Assembly: GCA_963971535.1 (NCBI GenBank)
Contig: OZ020589.1
Span: 50,144,692-50,208,691, forward strand
Direction of reading: 5' to 3'
Source: Notolepis coatsorum
Lineage: Eukaryota > Chordata > Actinopteri > Aulopiformes > Paralepididae
Length of the DNA stretch: 64,000 nt
Position numbers and translations under genes: made by a program
The notes under the pieces: model-generated
Told to the model about the DNA's origin: nothing
Database searches by the model: none
The model's input: the letters and a program-made list of their open reading frames with translations, nothing else
In this document: positions 22,059 through 33,050 of the stretch, piece after piece
Layout of the letters: each line of letters begins with the position of its first letter
How positions within the stretch are numbered: position 1 is the first letter of the stretch

Positions 22059-22542
22059 GGCTTATCGACATCAGATAATGCAATGCTACAGTTTCATGTG
22101 TGGGTCTGTGTTAAGCCACAACACAGAAATTGGTCCAGGGTATGCTACCTTTCTGGCTCATTTTGAAGGCTATAATGAAATTCAAAGTGGTCTCACAGGA
22201 ATCCCCCTTTTCGCTGAATTGTATGTACCGGCCAGGGTCACTGTTAAGGGTACAACATACAGACCAGGCATGACAGTGTTTATGTCCTATGACCAAGATG
22301 GAGAGCCTCAGTTTGGGCTTATTAAAGCCATTTTGGTTTTAGAGCCATCTGTAAAGCTAGTTGTTCAGAGGTGGGAGACAATGGGGGTTGAGAAGCATTT
22401 CTTTGCTTACAGTGTGATCCAAACCAAAGATTTGTTGGCTATCGATGTGAAAGAGCTGCTTGATCATCACCCACTACATGCAGTCCAGTCATACAGAGAT
22501 GTTGACACTTTATTCATCTCTCTGCGCTATAGACGTTTTTAG
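22057..22542 (+). pseudogene. TNP2-like transposase, C-terminal fragment
   Basis: Plus-strand ORF of about 161 residues from the breakpoint, ending at a stop. It begins with AYRHQIMQCYSF, the part that in related transposases follows an FKN..SLA helix. It then has a beta-rich domain with TYRPGMTVFM and ends LLDHHPLHAV..LFISLRYRRF, the usual end of this transposase type. It is open without frameshift. Its orientation is opposite to the other two fragments, and sequence between the DHLKIL region and AYRHQ is missing. Confidence 0.65.
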
Positions 22543-23045
22543 ACTGTGAATGGCCATCTGAATGGCCACTGCCACTTGTAAATAGTGAGGAAAAAAATCA
22601 GGAAAGAAACACTGCATTGATTTACTAGAAACACAGTGATAGCCTACAGTATATATTCCGAACATATTTTGAATAGTTAGTCTTTAGTTTCATACTGTGG
22701 ACTGCCTTACTCTGCTACAACTCTTCGATGACTGAGATACATTGTTGGACTGCTGGGATGGGGAAACTCCTTGGACTACTGAGATGACATTAATTGTTGT
22801 AAGTAAGAATGTGTTTAATTAAAATAGTTCTACAACTAAACACTAACCACTTTAAACCCGATGACAAAATAAATCTTCACCAGTATTTAAATTTTTCCAT
22901 GTGTGTAGGCTATTGGCCATCTTGGGTGTCAATCGGTTAAATGGAAAACGACACTGCTGACTGCAAATATATTTTGTATCTGTACACAACAACTCACTTT
23001 AACCTAAAATGCCTCTAAGCTGATAACCTTTCTTTGCTGCAAAAG
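22543..23045 (+). other. Intron or spacer; nothing further seen
   Basis: AT-rich sequence between the transposase stop and the next SAM-gene exon. It ends with the acceptor TTTGCTGCAAAAG. No ORF or repeat is supported. Confidence 0.5.
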
Positions 23046-23198
23046 GCTTCGAATGCTGAGCCACCTGCAACAAGCCTTGTTGCTACCATATCCCCCATGG
23101 AGGAATCTGCAGCTTCTGGATCAAGCCAGGAGGTCTCCACCGTAGAGGAATCGAGGGCAGCAGACCAGATTGTGATTCTACGACCGGTTCCACTATTT
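23046..23198 (+). CDS. SAM-domain gene, linker exon
   Basis: 153 bp, exactly 51 codons in phase 0, between GCAAAAG/ and /GTAAGT. It encodes a Ser/Thr/Glu-rich linker ending ILRPVPLF. Low-complexity linkers of this sort join the SAM domain to the C-terminal domain in SAMD3-like proteins. No stop is present. Confidence 0.7.
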
Positions 23199-23590
23199 GT
23201 AAGTTGTTCAAGAAGCATGGATGGATCTGGAAGCACTTGGAGACAGTACATATCTCAGAACTTCAATACTTAAACTAACTCATCTATACTCTTGTCAGTA
23301 TTTTATTTAGCTAATATTTGACTAGGGTAATGTTTTTAAATATCAAATGTTGACCCTTGATTTGTGACACGTCCGAAATCTGAAGTCCTTGAACGGGTTC
23401 TCAGCCTAGGCTCCCGCCTATCCCCTGTGTTTTTGGCATGAGGCAAAAACTTCAGATGTGTAGGCTACACCGCATAGACATGCCGCTAGTACATCACAAG
23501 GAAGAAATCTGTATGCTGCCAGAGTTAAATTGGTTGATGGTACTACAGCACATCCTTAACAGCTGTCATGTTTCTGTCATGTCTCTGCAG

Positions 23591-23733
23591 GATATCGTAG
23601 CGGCTCTTTCTGCCGCTCCCAATGGCGGGCAAATTCTGGAGAGCCTGGATAAAGGTGATTCCATCTTCGGAAAGAAAAGAATTGCCATGGTCAAAATACT
23701 GGTGGATTTGCTGATCCAAAAGTTTGGAGAGAG
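23591..23733 (+). CDS. SAM-domain gene, exon encoding the conserved domain start
   Basis: 143 bp after GTCTCTGCAG and before GAG/GTACGT. It encodes DIVAALSAAPNGGQILESL..GKKRIAMVKILVDLLIQKFGER, the helical domain found after the linker in SAMD3-like proteins. It ends in phase 2, matched by the next exon. Confidence 0.78.
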
Positions 23734-24002
23734 GTACGTCAAGTCTAGAGTTGATTAGGAGGCATAACTTGACTCATTTAGAGCTAAAGCGTCCGCTAAA
23801 AATGACCCCCAAATGAGAGTTTCATAATGTAATTTGGCTTGTAGGCCTATAGCTTTTTATTTTTAATTTTTTTTTATTTATAATATAATAATAAATAATT
23901 AATTATTAATTATTTATAATATAATAATAAATAATAAATCATATGTATTTAATTATTTATTTAATAATAATAATTATTATTAAATTGTTTTATTAATTAA
24001 TA

Positions 24003-24180
<178 letters not shown>

Positions 24181-24269
24181 ATCCTATCATTTCTGATCTA
24201 TAGCAAGTCATTATATTTTTGCTTTATGTTATACCAGGACTGGTGAAATGTTTCGATCTATGTTTACAG

Positions 24270-24354
24270 GCCAACCATGGACATAAAAGAGGCCCTGGCA
24301 GAATCCTTGGTGCGGACATTCCCATCATTAAACGATGGATCAGACCGTGGCTAT
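24270..24354 (+). CDS. SAM-domain gene, short exon
   Basis: 85 bp between GTTTACAG/ and /GTAAGT. It completes the split codon of the previous exon and encodes PTMDIKEALAESLVRTFPSL..DGSDRGY. The phase agrees on both sides. Confidence 0.78.
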
Positions 24355-24874
24355 GTAAGTTTTCTTCCTCCAGCCTAGTTCATAGAGAAATGGAACATTT
24401 GATGAGTAGTAATATTAGTAGAAAATAAGGAGTCATTTTTCTCTCGCATCACATACAGGACCCAATGTTAACCCGTTGAGTAACACGTTTTTCTACAACT
24501 CAAGTTCAGACCTATGTTGCTCTATTTCAGTAGCACTATAAGTGAGTTTTCTTTATTGTATCAGAAACTTCAGAATGTAATCTTTCAAAAGAAACCAGGA
24601 TCATGCATGTGCTATAAGTATAAAGTATAGTATTTTGTGTTGTGTTTGTAAATAGCTGTTTAAAAAAGAATTATGGCATTTTACAATACAACACTTTCCA
24701 TTCCTGCACGAAAATCAATCAGATCCAATTTGATTATACTCCAGGTACAGGGTTGATGCATTTTATCCCCCCCCCCCCCTCCCTGCTCTTTGTTTCAGGT
24801 ACAGGACTTTTTCCATAATTTAAGCATAACATTGCAAAGGGTGACAGAGTTCTATCTTGTCTTATCGTTTCCAG

Positions 24875-25043
24875 AACATATGGTGCATCAAAGGCCGGAA
24901 GGGAATGAAGAATGGCAAACCTTTCTACTATCCAGCTACTGGATTCATTGAAGAAAGGCTTCGGAATGTCCGAAAGAGGCGGGGTTCTGGGTCCAGACAG
25001 CGAATGCCTGAAGCCAACGAGCCACCCAGGGCATACATACCAG
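24875..25043 (+). CDS. SAM-domain gene, exon with PATGFIEERLRNVRKR
   Basis: 169 bp between GTTTCCAG/ and CAG/GTAATA. It encodes YYPATGFIEERLRNVRKRR, a basic helix block conserved in fish SAMD3-like proteins. It leaves one base of a codon that the exon at 25394 completes. No stop is present. Confidence 0.8.
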
Positions 25044-25393
25044 GTAATACCTGGGGTCGGCAAAAAGGGCCATGTTTTCCTGTGTCCCCAGGGGGTAACT
25101 ATATTCTTCACCAGGGGGAGCTTACTGCACATGAATCCTCAAGGGGGGCTCCATGGAGCAAAAATGGCTGATTCCTGACTTTACCTCGTTTAATATACCT
25201 TGTTGAACCCCTCACCAAAACATGCAACAATGCTGGGCAATAGCACCTCCCTCTGGTCAGCCGGGGCGCCTGACTGGAGGGAAAGGATCTGATTGTAATA
25301 ATGTGCTAAGTCCTACTGTTGAAAATGGGTTACGAAATTGGAGATCATTTTTAGATAGTTAATTTACAATGTGTTGTATATATGTTTCTATAG

Positions 25394-25584
25394 AATCGAC
25401 CCTGCCAGAAGAAAGGGCCCAGCAGCAAACAGAGTGGCTGAAACATAACCTGGAGCCCTTCACTCAAGTTCAGGAGTACATGAAGGACACCGTCCTCTAC
25501 AGAGCCAAGTGGATTCGGGGAAATCACTCCAAGGACATAGAAGAGGTCATTACGGAGTACCCTCGCCTCACCAGCCCAGGCATG
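25394..25584 (+). CDS. SAM-domain gene, last recognisable exon
   Basis: 191 bp between TTTCTATAG/ and ATG/GTATGG. It encodes STLPEERAQQQTEWLKHN, then YRAKWIRGN, then EVITEYPRL. The phase is continuous with the exon before and ends in phase 0. Exons that should follow (starting with an I.QDF-like block in relatives) are not found. The next 700 bp hold a repeat and a possible AATAAA near 26371, so the 3' end of the gene is probably deleted. Confidence 0.8.
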
Positions 25585-25687
25585 GTATGGATCTACTGCA
25601 ACATATTGCATCTACAAGGTTTTGTACTGCTTTACTACCCTGTTGGAACACTCCCCCAGATATTGATAGATCAAAACACATATATAC

Positions 25688-26325
25688 TAAGGCTGTCAAA
25701 GTTAACGCGGTATTAACACGTTATCGCCCGATTCTATTAACGCCACTATTTTTTTTAACTCACGATTAACTTTTAAGATTTTTTTTTACTAGACTATACT
25801 CAGGTGTATTATTGATGCTCTCATTGATACTATGTTTGTTTCTGAAATGTGTGTGTGTGTGTGAGATATAGAGAGAGAGAGGGGGGTGAGAGAGAAGGGA
25901 AGGGGCAAGAGAGAAAGAGAGCTGGGAGAGTGTGTGTGAGAGAGAGAAGGGGGGTGTGTGCGATTACTCAGCCCTTGTGTGGGTGAATGTAACAAGTTCC
26001 TAACATTTTCTTTCCCCTATTATTTCATGTACACTTTATTCATTGTTTTAATGAATTCTCTTTCTTTTAAGTTATTTTGTGCATCACTCTGTTTTGAATT
26101 TGATGCAAATTTGCAATGCATGAGGGTCATCCTTTTGTGTTAAATGACTGCATAACGAAAGCATTTGTTGACTCGCATGTTGATAAGAGAGTATTAAAAC
26201 TTGGAACTTGAAAAAGATCCGTTTAAGGTAGAATTTTTTTTATTAATTTGTGATTAATCGCGAGTTAACTATGGACAATCATGCGATTAATCGTGTTAAA
26301 TATTTTAATCAGTTTGACATGAAAG
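25688..26325. mobile_element. hAT-like MITE
   Basis: The left end starts (TAA)GGCTGTCAAAGTTAACGC. The right end, inverted, reads CATGTCAAACTGATTAAAAT.., then TTAACACGATTAATCGC. Both sides carry TTAACGCG/CGATTAATCG-type motifs. The middle has a GT/GA-rich patch (25845-25960). No coding sequence. Exact termini are uncertain. Confidence 0.5.
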
Positions 26326-26507
26326 CACTTTTTGATGTCCACACGCCGTGACATGTATATGCAACAAGTGTAATAAATGTTGAAGTTAAATGTATTCTAC
26401 GCCTTGGTCTGTTCTTTTCATTGATTTCAGCACATTTAGACTGTTATACCTTTCAATCAAGCATCTGTGCCAACCTAATGTAGTGTACTAACTATAGCAG
26501 TTGTGTT

Positions 26508-26668
26508 AATAGGCCCTTTTCACAGCAGCCATCTTGACACAGCAGGGTAAACCTACATCCTGTGAACCAGACTGACACATGTGTAACTAATCATGTTGCT
26601 GTGTCCATCTGTTGGTCAATCGTTGTCAATCTGGCTCACAAGATGGCTGCTGTGAATAGGGTCTATTT
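26508..26668. mobile_element. Short fold-back MITE
   Basis: AGGCCCTTTTCACAGCAGCC at 26512 and the inverted counterpart GGCTGCTGTGAATAGGGTC ending near 26663 form terminal inverted repeats of about 28 bp around a 110-bp centre. Target duplication not certain (possibly TA). Confidence 0.6.
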
Positions 26669-26689
26669 GACCCTTTTGATGTAACCCAA

Positions 26690-27065
26690 GATTCAGTCAA
26701 AGCAACTATTTTGACCCTTAACATGGGTCGTTTGTATAACCCAATACGGGGTCAAATCAACTAGGAGGTTGGGTTATTTTGACCCTTAAAATGGGTCGTT
26801 TGTATAACCCAATATGGGGTCAAATCAACTTAGAAGTTGGGTTATTTTGACCCTTAAAATGGGTCGTTGGTATAACCCAATATGGGGTCAAATCAACTTA
26901 GAAGTTGGGTTATTTTGACCCTTAAAATGGGTCGTTGGTATAACCCAATATGGGGTCAAATCAACTTGAAGGTTGGGTTATTTTGACCCTTAAAATGGGT
27001 CGTTAGTATTCGTTTATTTGACCCAAGTTATGGGTCAAATGAAATAACCAATAATATCTAGCACT
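26690..27065. repeat. 68-bp tandem array of TGACCC/TGGGTC motifs
   Basis: Copies of GGGTTATTTTGACCCTTAAA start at 26771, 26839, 26907 and 26975, exactly 68 bp apart, with partial units on both sides. Each unit contains opposed TTGACCC and TGGGTC/AACCCAA motifs. The same motifs, less regular, occur at 17130-17320. They may be transposase-binding subterminal repeats. Confidence 0.9.
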
Positions 27066-27345
27066 AGAACTAAACAAATCAAAAATAGCCCAATCCTTAT
27101 TTCCCCAGAGTCCCCTCTTATCTACGTTCTACCGCTCCACGCCTCACTTCCATCTCAAGTAATTATCTGTCCCTAAATTATGTGCTTGGATCACCTCAGC
27201 TATTACATTCACCAGTCACTCATACAAATCCGCCGTACTGTCCCTCATCTTAGGTCTGCGTAATCCGGCACAACCTCCTAACCGTGAAACTCTGTCACTC
27301 CATTCCATAATTAGCGCCCCTAACATCAGCCCTAGCCTGATTGTC
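27066..27345 (-). other. Interrupted unidentified coding remnant (right part)
   Basis: The minus strand encodes a frame with only a few stops between the L1 ORF2 break and the CACTA-like block, including MEWSDRVSRLGGCAGLRRPK. I do not recognise it. It may continue at 17121-16727 across the inserted block. Confidence 0.3.
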
Positions 27346-29374
27346 TTATATATTGTGCTAAAGGTTCTAGTGATAAATCGAATAGTCCGGGACTAAGAGG
27401 GCAACCCTGTCTAGAAGAGCGTGATACCGGAAATATTCCGGAGGTGATTATACCTGTTGTAATCATGGCCGATGGGTCTTTGTATAATACTTTAATCATA
27501 TCAATGAATCCTTTTCCTAACCCCATCCTTTCTAATACCGCCCATAGATACGACCATTCCAGCTTATCAAAAGCTTTCATTGCATCCAGGGACAGCATCG
27601 CCTTGGGTGTGGTGTCGTCCTTGCTGGCATCTAGTACGTATAGTAATCGTCTTATGTTGTCAGTGATCAAACGGTTTCTTATGAAGCCAGTTTGATCCGG
27701 ATGAACTAAAGACGTCATATGCTTTTGAAGTCTGATGGCTAATACCTTAGAGAACAGTTTGATATCGGTTCCGAGGAGGCTTACGGGTCTATAACTACCG
27801 CACTCGGTGGGGTCTTTGTCTTTTTTAAGGAGGACTGTTATGAGTGCAATATTGTCGTTCTTATGAAAGTTCCCCTCCTTGACTGAGTATAAAATCATAT
27901 TAAGTAATAGGGGTCCAATTATGTCCCAACATGAGAGGTACATTTCTGGCGGGATACCGTCTCTTCCAGGAGCCCTACCACTTTGCATTTCGGATATGGC
28001 CTTCGTGAGTTCCTCTAGTGTGATTGGTGTTTCTAACTGTTTAGCATCATCCTCTGAAAGTTTGGGGAGGTTAATTTGATTAAGATATGTGTCCATTTTG
28101 TTTTGATCGAAGGTCGTTTCTGATTTATACAAGTTGGAGTAGAATTCTTTGAATGTCGTGTTTATTTCTTTGGTGTCTGTTACAAGTCCTTGTTGTGCTT
28201 TAATGGAGGTTATATCTGCAAATTTTGCGTTAACTCTTAATCGCGTAGCTAGTAGGTGACTTGGTTTGGAACCTTGAGAGTAATGCTGTTGTCTTGTGCT
28301 ACGTATTTGTACTTCAGATTGTTGTCTGTAAATGGCGTTAATCTCTATTTTTAGTAAATTAACTTGAGATTCCAGTCGAGCCGAGTCGTTATATTGTAAA
28401 GAAGTAAATAATGTAGAGTAGAGCGTTTCTAATTCCGCCAGTTTTGAGCATCGATTCTTGCGTATTTTGGATGAAAAGCTATCCGTGAAATCCTTGATCA
28501 TTCCCTTTACCGACATCCATAATATTCTAGGGTCCGGCACCGAGTTCACATTCTCTGGTAGGAATACTGAAAGAGCTTCTTTGAGTTGTGTAATGAATTC
28601 CTTGTTATTCAGCAGTGTTGTGTTAAAGCGCCATCTTGGGGCTCGGGATGATAGTACACCAAATGATCCTTTTAGGAGTAAATAACAATGATCTGATAAT
28701 GCATTGGGTACCATCTCCACTTCATAGTTATCAAATAGTCTCGGTGTTGCGAAAACATAATCTATTCTGGATAGTGTTTTATGTCTTGCTGATCGACAAG
28801 AGTACTTCCGGGTCGTGGGGTTGAGTGATCGCCATAGATCATTTACACCTGTATTCTTTGCCCAATCCTTTAACGCATTAGATGACTTTTTTTGTTCGTT
28901 GGAAAAGTTGGGATTAGATTTATCCAACCCACGGTCCCAAATGGCATTAAAATCCGCACCAATTATAAATGAGTATTCTGGAAGGTTTAACATTTCCCTA
29001 GTGAGTGCAGTGTAGAAATTATTTTCGTATAGATTTGGGGCATATACCGCTACCAACGCTATTTTCCTATTCTTGTGTATAATCTTAGCTATGGTTATCC
29101 GACCATCTGCATCAGACCATACTCCCTTCAATTCAATATTCAATTTCCGTTTCACGACTATAGCAACTCCACGGGTTCTCGTTCCAAAGGAAGAGTGACT
29201 AATGTTATGGTATGTGTTGTCCGCTAACGTAGCTTTGTCTCCCACTAAAATGTGTGTTTCGCTTAAGAGAGCCACATCAACCTGTTTGTTTTTCATCAAT
29301 GTGAGCACGCTTTTGCGTTTATGTTGATTATTTATTCCCCCAGTGTTCCAGATCATTATATTCAAACTAGCCAT
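27345..29374 (-). pseudogene. L1/Tx1-like LINE ORF2, N-terminal half
   Basis: Starts at ATG 29372-29374. Residues 1-235 are an AP-like endonuclease: N10 in IWNTGG, E39 in LLSETH, Y111 in VYAPN, D141/N143 in GADFNAIWD, D205 in SRIDY, and D228/H229 in LSDHC. Reverse transcriptase follows, with GRAPGRDGIPPEMY, SYRPVSLLGTDIKLFSK, PDQTGFI, the catalytic Asp in AFDKLEWSYL and RQGCPLSPGLF. The sequence breaks off at about 27345, before the YADD box, so polymerase activity is impossible. The L1-type DKLEW and RQGCPLSP segments place it with L1/Tx1 rather than L2. The whole 670 codons are open, so the copy is recent. Confidence 0.93.
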
Positions 29375-30409
29375 AATCTATACATATTGATTTGTATTTG
29401 TTGGTAATATTTCTGGAGTGCGAATTCACAATGGATTTATATCCCACTGTTGAGGTCCTGTTGAGAGCCGAGCATAAAAACATACATATATACAAAAAGA
29501 AACCTGCCCCCCCCTCCCTTACAGAGTCGTACAAGGTACCTATTTGATACCTCCTTCGCGTACAACCTCTTCCTTTCCTGCACCTCCGGTCTGCCCAGGA
29601 TGAGCAATTTATCCTAATCTTTCCTATGTATACCATAGGATCTATGCTTTAATTCTAATTTAATAGAATGTCACCTGTGACCAAGCCTCTCTCCCCTTAA
29701 TGTAATTATAACAGAATGAAAATTATACCTCGATTGGTATACTCATTTAAACCTCTTTTTCTTTTTCTTTTTAAACCTTCTATTAACATTTTTTGGTTAG
29801 AACATTTCAGAATAACGAAATAAAGAATAAGAAATAGTGATGTTTAGAATTAGATATCGAAAACCCATCTAATCCGGGAATATCTACTTAATTTTTTTTA
29901 AATACCTTTGTATGTTTACACATCTAAACCACAAGGAGATTTTAAATACTTGTATGCAGATCGTCCACCGTCATGCGTGATCATCAATCTTTTATGGTGG
30001 TCGTTGTTCTTCACGTCTATTTCATGACCAAGACTCATATCATTGTTATTTCACAGGGCCATCCTTGAAAAAGTTATTGTATTCCATAGTGCTGTCAGCT
30101 GCTCATTACTTGCAGTTTGATGCTTTAATGTTCCAGAACATTCCTCGTGCCCTAAAACAATAACCATCCAGTGTATTCCAGAATAATCCGTTATGACTCA
30201 TAGCCTTCATGTAAGAAAAATAGAGTATAAAAATCTAGAATGTTCCAAAATGGTCAGTATCAAATCAAGATCTGCATATTACCGTGAATCTATATTTATA
30301 TGGTGTTTAGCGTTTTATATCAAATTACTTATTTCTCAATGTTGTCAAAAGTTTGTATGTTGCTGTTTTTTGATGTCCATGCAATTGTAGAGTTATCCGT
30401 GAAAGATGA
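29375..30409 (-). other. Spacer between L1 ORF1 and ORF2
   Basis: 1 kb without a supportable ORF, lying between the ORF1 C-terminus and the ORF2 ATG of the minus-strand LINE. Confidence 0.55.
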
Positions 30410-30532
30410 ATCTTGTCATCCACTTTGTATCTTCTTCATGTATTCTTCTGCCGCCTTAAGCGAACGTAGCATGAATCTCTTTCCTTCTCCCTCAACTATG
30501 GAAAGATTCGCAGGGTACCATAGGATGGGGTG

Positions 30533-31389
30533 GAGACAGACTACTACTTGACCTGACTCCTAGAACCCACCTCACCCCTGCCCACTTTGACAACCTAGGA
30601 TGGCTTAGAGTAGACGACAGAGTACAGCAACTTGCAATGGGCCTGGTCTACAAGATACACTACGCGACCAAGGTACCCATGTACATGTCAAAATACTTCC
30701 CAAAGGTCAGTGAATACCACGATCACAACACCAGAGGGAGCTCCACAAATCATGTAAAACCCAGATTCGGCTCAAACAAGGGACTAAACACGTTTCGCAA
30801 TTATGCCACATCAATGTGGAACGCCCTGCCTAAAGCTGTAAAGGAATGTGAATCACTACCCACTTTCAAAAACACTCTCAAAAAACACCTACGTGAGACT
30901 GCAATTCGAAACTGGCCCCTACAAATGTCCTAACCTAGTTGTACAGTAAATGACCAAGTAAGGCTTTGTCAATATTCCAATGTACAGTGTAAAATGTGTG
31001 TGTGTCCCCTACCCAACCCCCCCCCCCCCCACCTCCAATGTACAGCCCTCACCCAACCCACCCAACCCCACCCCACCCAACCAACCTCCTCCAATGTACA
31101 GTTTCTACGCCAAATGTATATACACTCCTTTTCTGGACACTTTTGTATCACAAACAGTACTGTATTTGCAAATCTGATATGTCATAAATGTATAGATGTA
31201 GCAGTACTGTCTATCTGTATGTCATGTATGTCATATATGTTATGATGAATTGAAAATGGGGGACCCTGATGTAAACAAGACGAAAGTCTTTCTCTGGTCT
31301 GCATCCCCTTAACAATTGTATGTATTGAGCTGTACTGTACTGTACCCATTCTGCAATCTGTTAATAAATTTTTCAATCAATCAATCAAA
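30533..31389 (+). mobile_element. 5'-truncated CR1/L2-like LINE with (CAAT)n tail
   Basis: Coding for the end of the reverse-transcriptase protein runs from about 30540 to 30933, with LLLDLTPRTHLTPAHF, WLRVDDRVQQL and SMWNALPKAVKECESLPTFK. The 3' UTR has C-rich stretches (31016-31085) and ends GTTAATAAATTTTTCAATCAATCAATCAA. Further copies of its 3' end are at 37877-38267, 44878-44998, 45071-45413, 63316-63371 and (minus) 8449-8506. It is inserted in the antisense direction in L1 ORF1. Confidence 0.88.
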
Positions 31390-31468
31390 ACCTTTCTCAA
31401 ATAGCTGGTTTACTACAACCTTGTAGTGGGCCCGCAGAGTTATGGCTTCCTTGCACATATCTTCATAA

Positions 31469-31986
31469 AACCACACTCTTTTTCTTTTTTTTTTGTCCAC
31501 TTTTTCTCCCATTTTTTCTATATTTTTCTCCCATTCCAATTTCGTATCATCCAATTCAACCCTCCCCTGTCACGGACGCTGTTTCTTGCCTCCCACAAGC
31601 CGGCTGCAATGTGGACTAAGTCATATCATAGCACAAGTCCCCTCCGGTACTTGAGGTAACAGCAGTCGCATCTTTTCACTTGCGCAGCTCGATCTCTCAG
31701 TGGCGAGGAGTAACGCGTGGGAGGCTCACGCTGCCCCCGACACTTCCTGATTCTACTGCGCAGGCGCACCAACCGACCTGTAGGAGTCGCTGTCCACAAC
31801 GCCCGATCCCCACCCTTCAGTTTCCCTCCCCGTAATACGGCCAATGTGTATTACTGTGGACGACCAGCTAAACTGAAAGCAAATGTGGAGCGCTGGGCTC
31901 GAACTGACGAGCCCAGCGTCTCCAGCATTTCGTGGCGAGTGCCTTGCCCACTACGCCACGTAGCCACCCTAACCACACTCTTTTTC
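31469..31986 (-). mobile_element. tRNA-derived SINE in L1 ORF1, 16-bp target duplication
   Basis: Direct repeats AACCACACTCTTTTTC lie at 31469-31484 and 31971-31986. The 486-bp insert (31485-31970) has poly-T next to the left repeat. Its minus-strand head carries A box GTGGCGTAGTGGGCAAGG and B box GTTCGAGCCC. Removing it rejoins the ORF1 frame. Same family as the SINE at 14540-15018: similar length, matching head and shared internal motifs (CTCCTACAG, CCAATGTGTATTA/CCAATTGTATTA). Confidence 0.93.
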
Positions 31987-32791
31987 CTTTGTACATCAGT
32001 TTTCCCCATCTCTTGCGTGATTCCCTGATAATCGTGTCTCTTGTTGCAGTTTCCCGTAGACTAGCAATTATCACTCTTTCCTTGTTGTTTTTATTATAGT
32101 TTTCAGATCCAATTCTGTAGGGTTTGTCCACTATCGGTTCTGTAGATAGGATTTCAGAACCTAGGATTTCGAATAGTACTGCAGCAAACTTGCCATCTGT
32201 GCAGTCGACTGATTCATCCAGACCCACTATACGGAGATTGAATCTGCGGGCGCGCCGTTCTATTTCTAGCAGATGGAGCAAGTTTTCCTCCTTGTTGTCT
32301 TGGATCAACTGCCGGAGCTGTTTGTTTTCCAGTTGCATTTCCTTTGATACTTCGGCGATATCTTCAGATAGTTCCTTATTCTTCTCCTCTTGCTTCCGTG
32401 AGTATTCGATCCCAGTATTTGCAACCGCCGTTATGCGGTCGGATTGTGCTACAATCTGTGTCTTGATATCCTCAAGTTTAGTCTCTATGGCTATCTTAAA
32501 TGCGGTAGCATTAGCCTCGACTCTATCCACAGCTTTAGCCATATCAGTAACCTTGTCGGTTAGGATTTTCATCATATCTGTCATCTGCGTATTGAAGTCG
32601 GGTGGAATACTCTCCATGACTGTTTCTGCTGAGGTCGTTTGAATGTTATGATCCATGTTATTGTCGGGTTTTTTATTCTCAATAGTGTCCGCTCTTCCCT
32701 TCCCTGAACGTGTCACCGCGCCGACTGCCGTTGGAGAATTTGCTTCACGTCTTTTTGAGCTATCTTTCTTTGGTCGCATGCTGCGTTTCAC

Positions 32792-33050
32792 TGTTGATAT
32801 AGTTAGTTGAAGGTCTTAGTTAATATATAAGTCGAGGTTTAAACACATTAGTGTTGTATAAAGTAGGTATTTAAGCGAAATTAACAAAAAATGGAGCGGA
32901 GCTTGTGACAGATATGACCGTCACATACTGTTGTCAAACCGGAAGTCTCCCCTTGTGCTTTCTGTTGTTTTTCTCATCTCTGTTTTTGGAAATAAATACG
33001 CCCTGTCTGTGCTGTGCTGTTGGGGTTGTTAACAAACCATAACATGTATA
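32792..33050 (-). other. Probable 5' UTR of the L1/Tx1-like LINE
   Basis: Lies upstream of ORF1 up to the hairpin-module repeat. It contains GGAGACTTCCGGTTTGACAA on the minus strand. The true 5' end cannot be fixed; no target duplication found. Confidence 0.4.

Larger units (their letters stand above)
30410..32791 (-). pseudogene. L1/Tx1-like LINE ORF1, interrupted twice
   Basis: ATG at 32789-32791. Residues 1-60 are basic and low-complexity, roughly 70-175 form a heptad-rich coiled coil, then an RRM-like core (RRARRFNLRIVGL) and the start of the C-terminal domain (ATRDTIIRESRKRWGKLMYK). Coding stops at 31987 where a SINE is inserted. It resumes at 31468-31390 (DMCKEAITLRAHYKVVVNQL) and is cut again by a CR1/L2-like LINE. 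The final part (YPANLSIVEGEGKRFMLRSL) lies at about 30532-30410. ORF1 of L1 is an RNA-binding trimer needed for retrotransposition. The three parts together equal a normal ORF1 length. Confidence 0.87.

Noticed and set aside
26371-26376. Poly-A signal of the SAM-domain gene
   Set aside because: AATAAA is present, but the last exons are missing, so its link to the gene cannot be shown.
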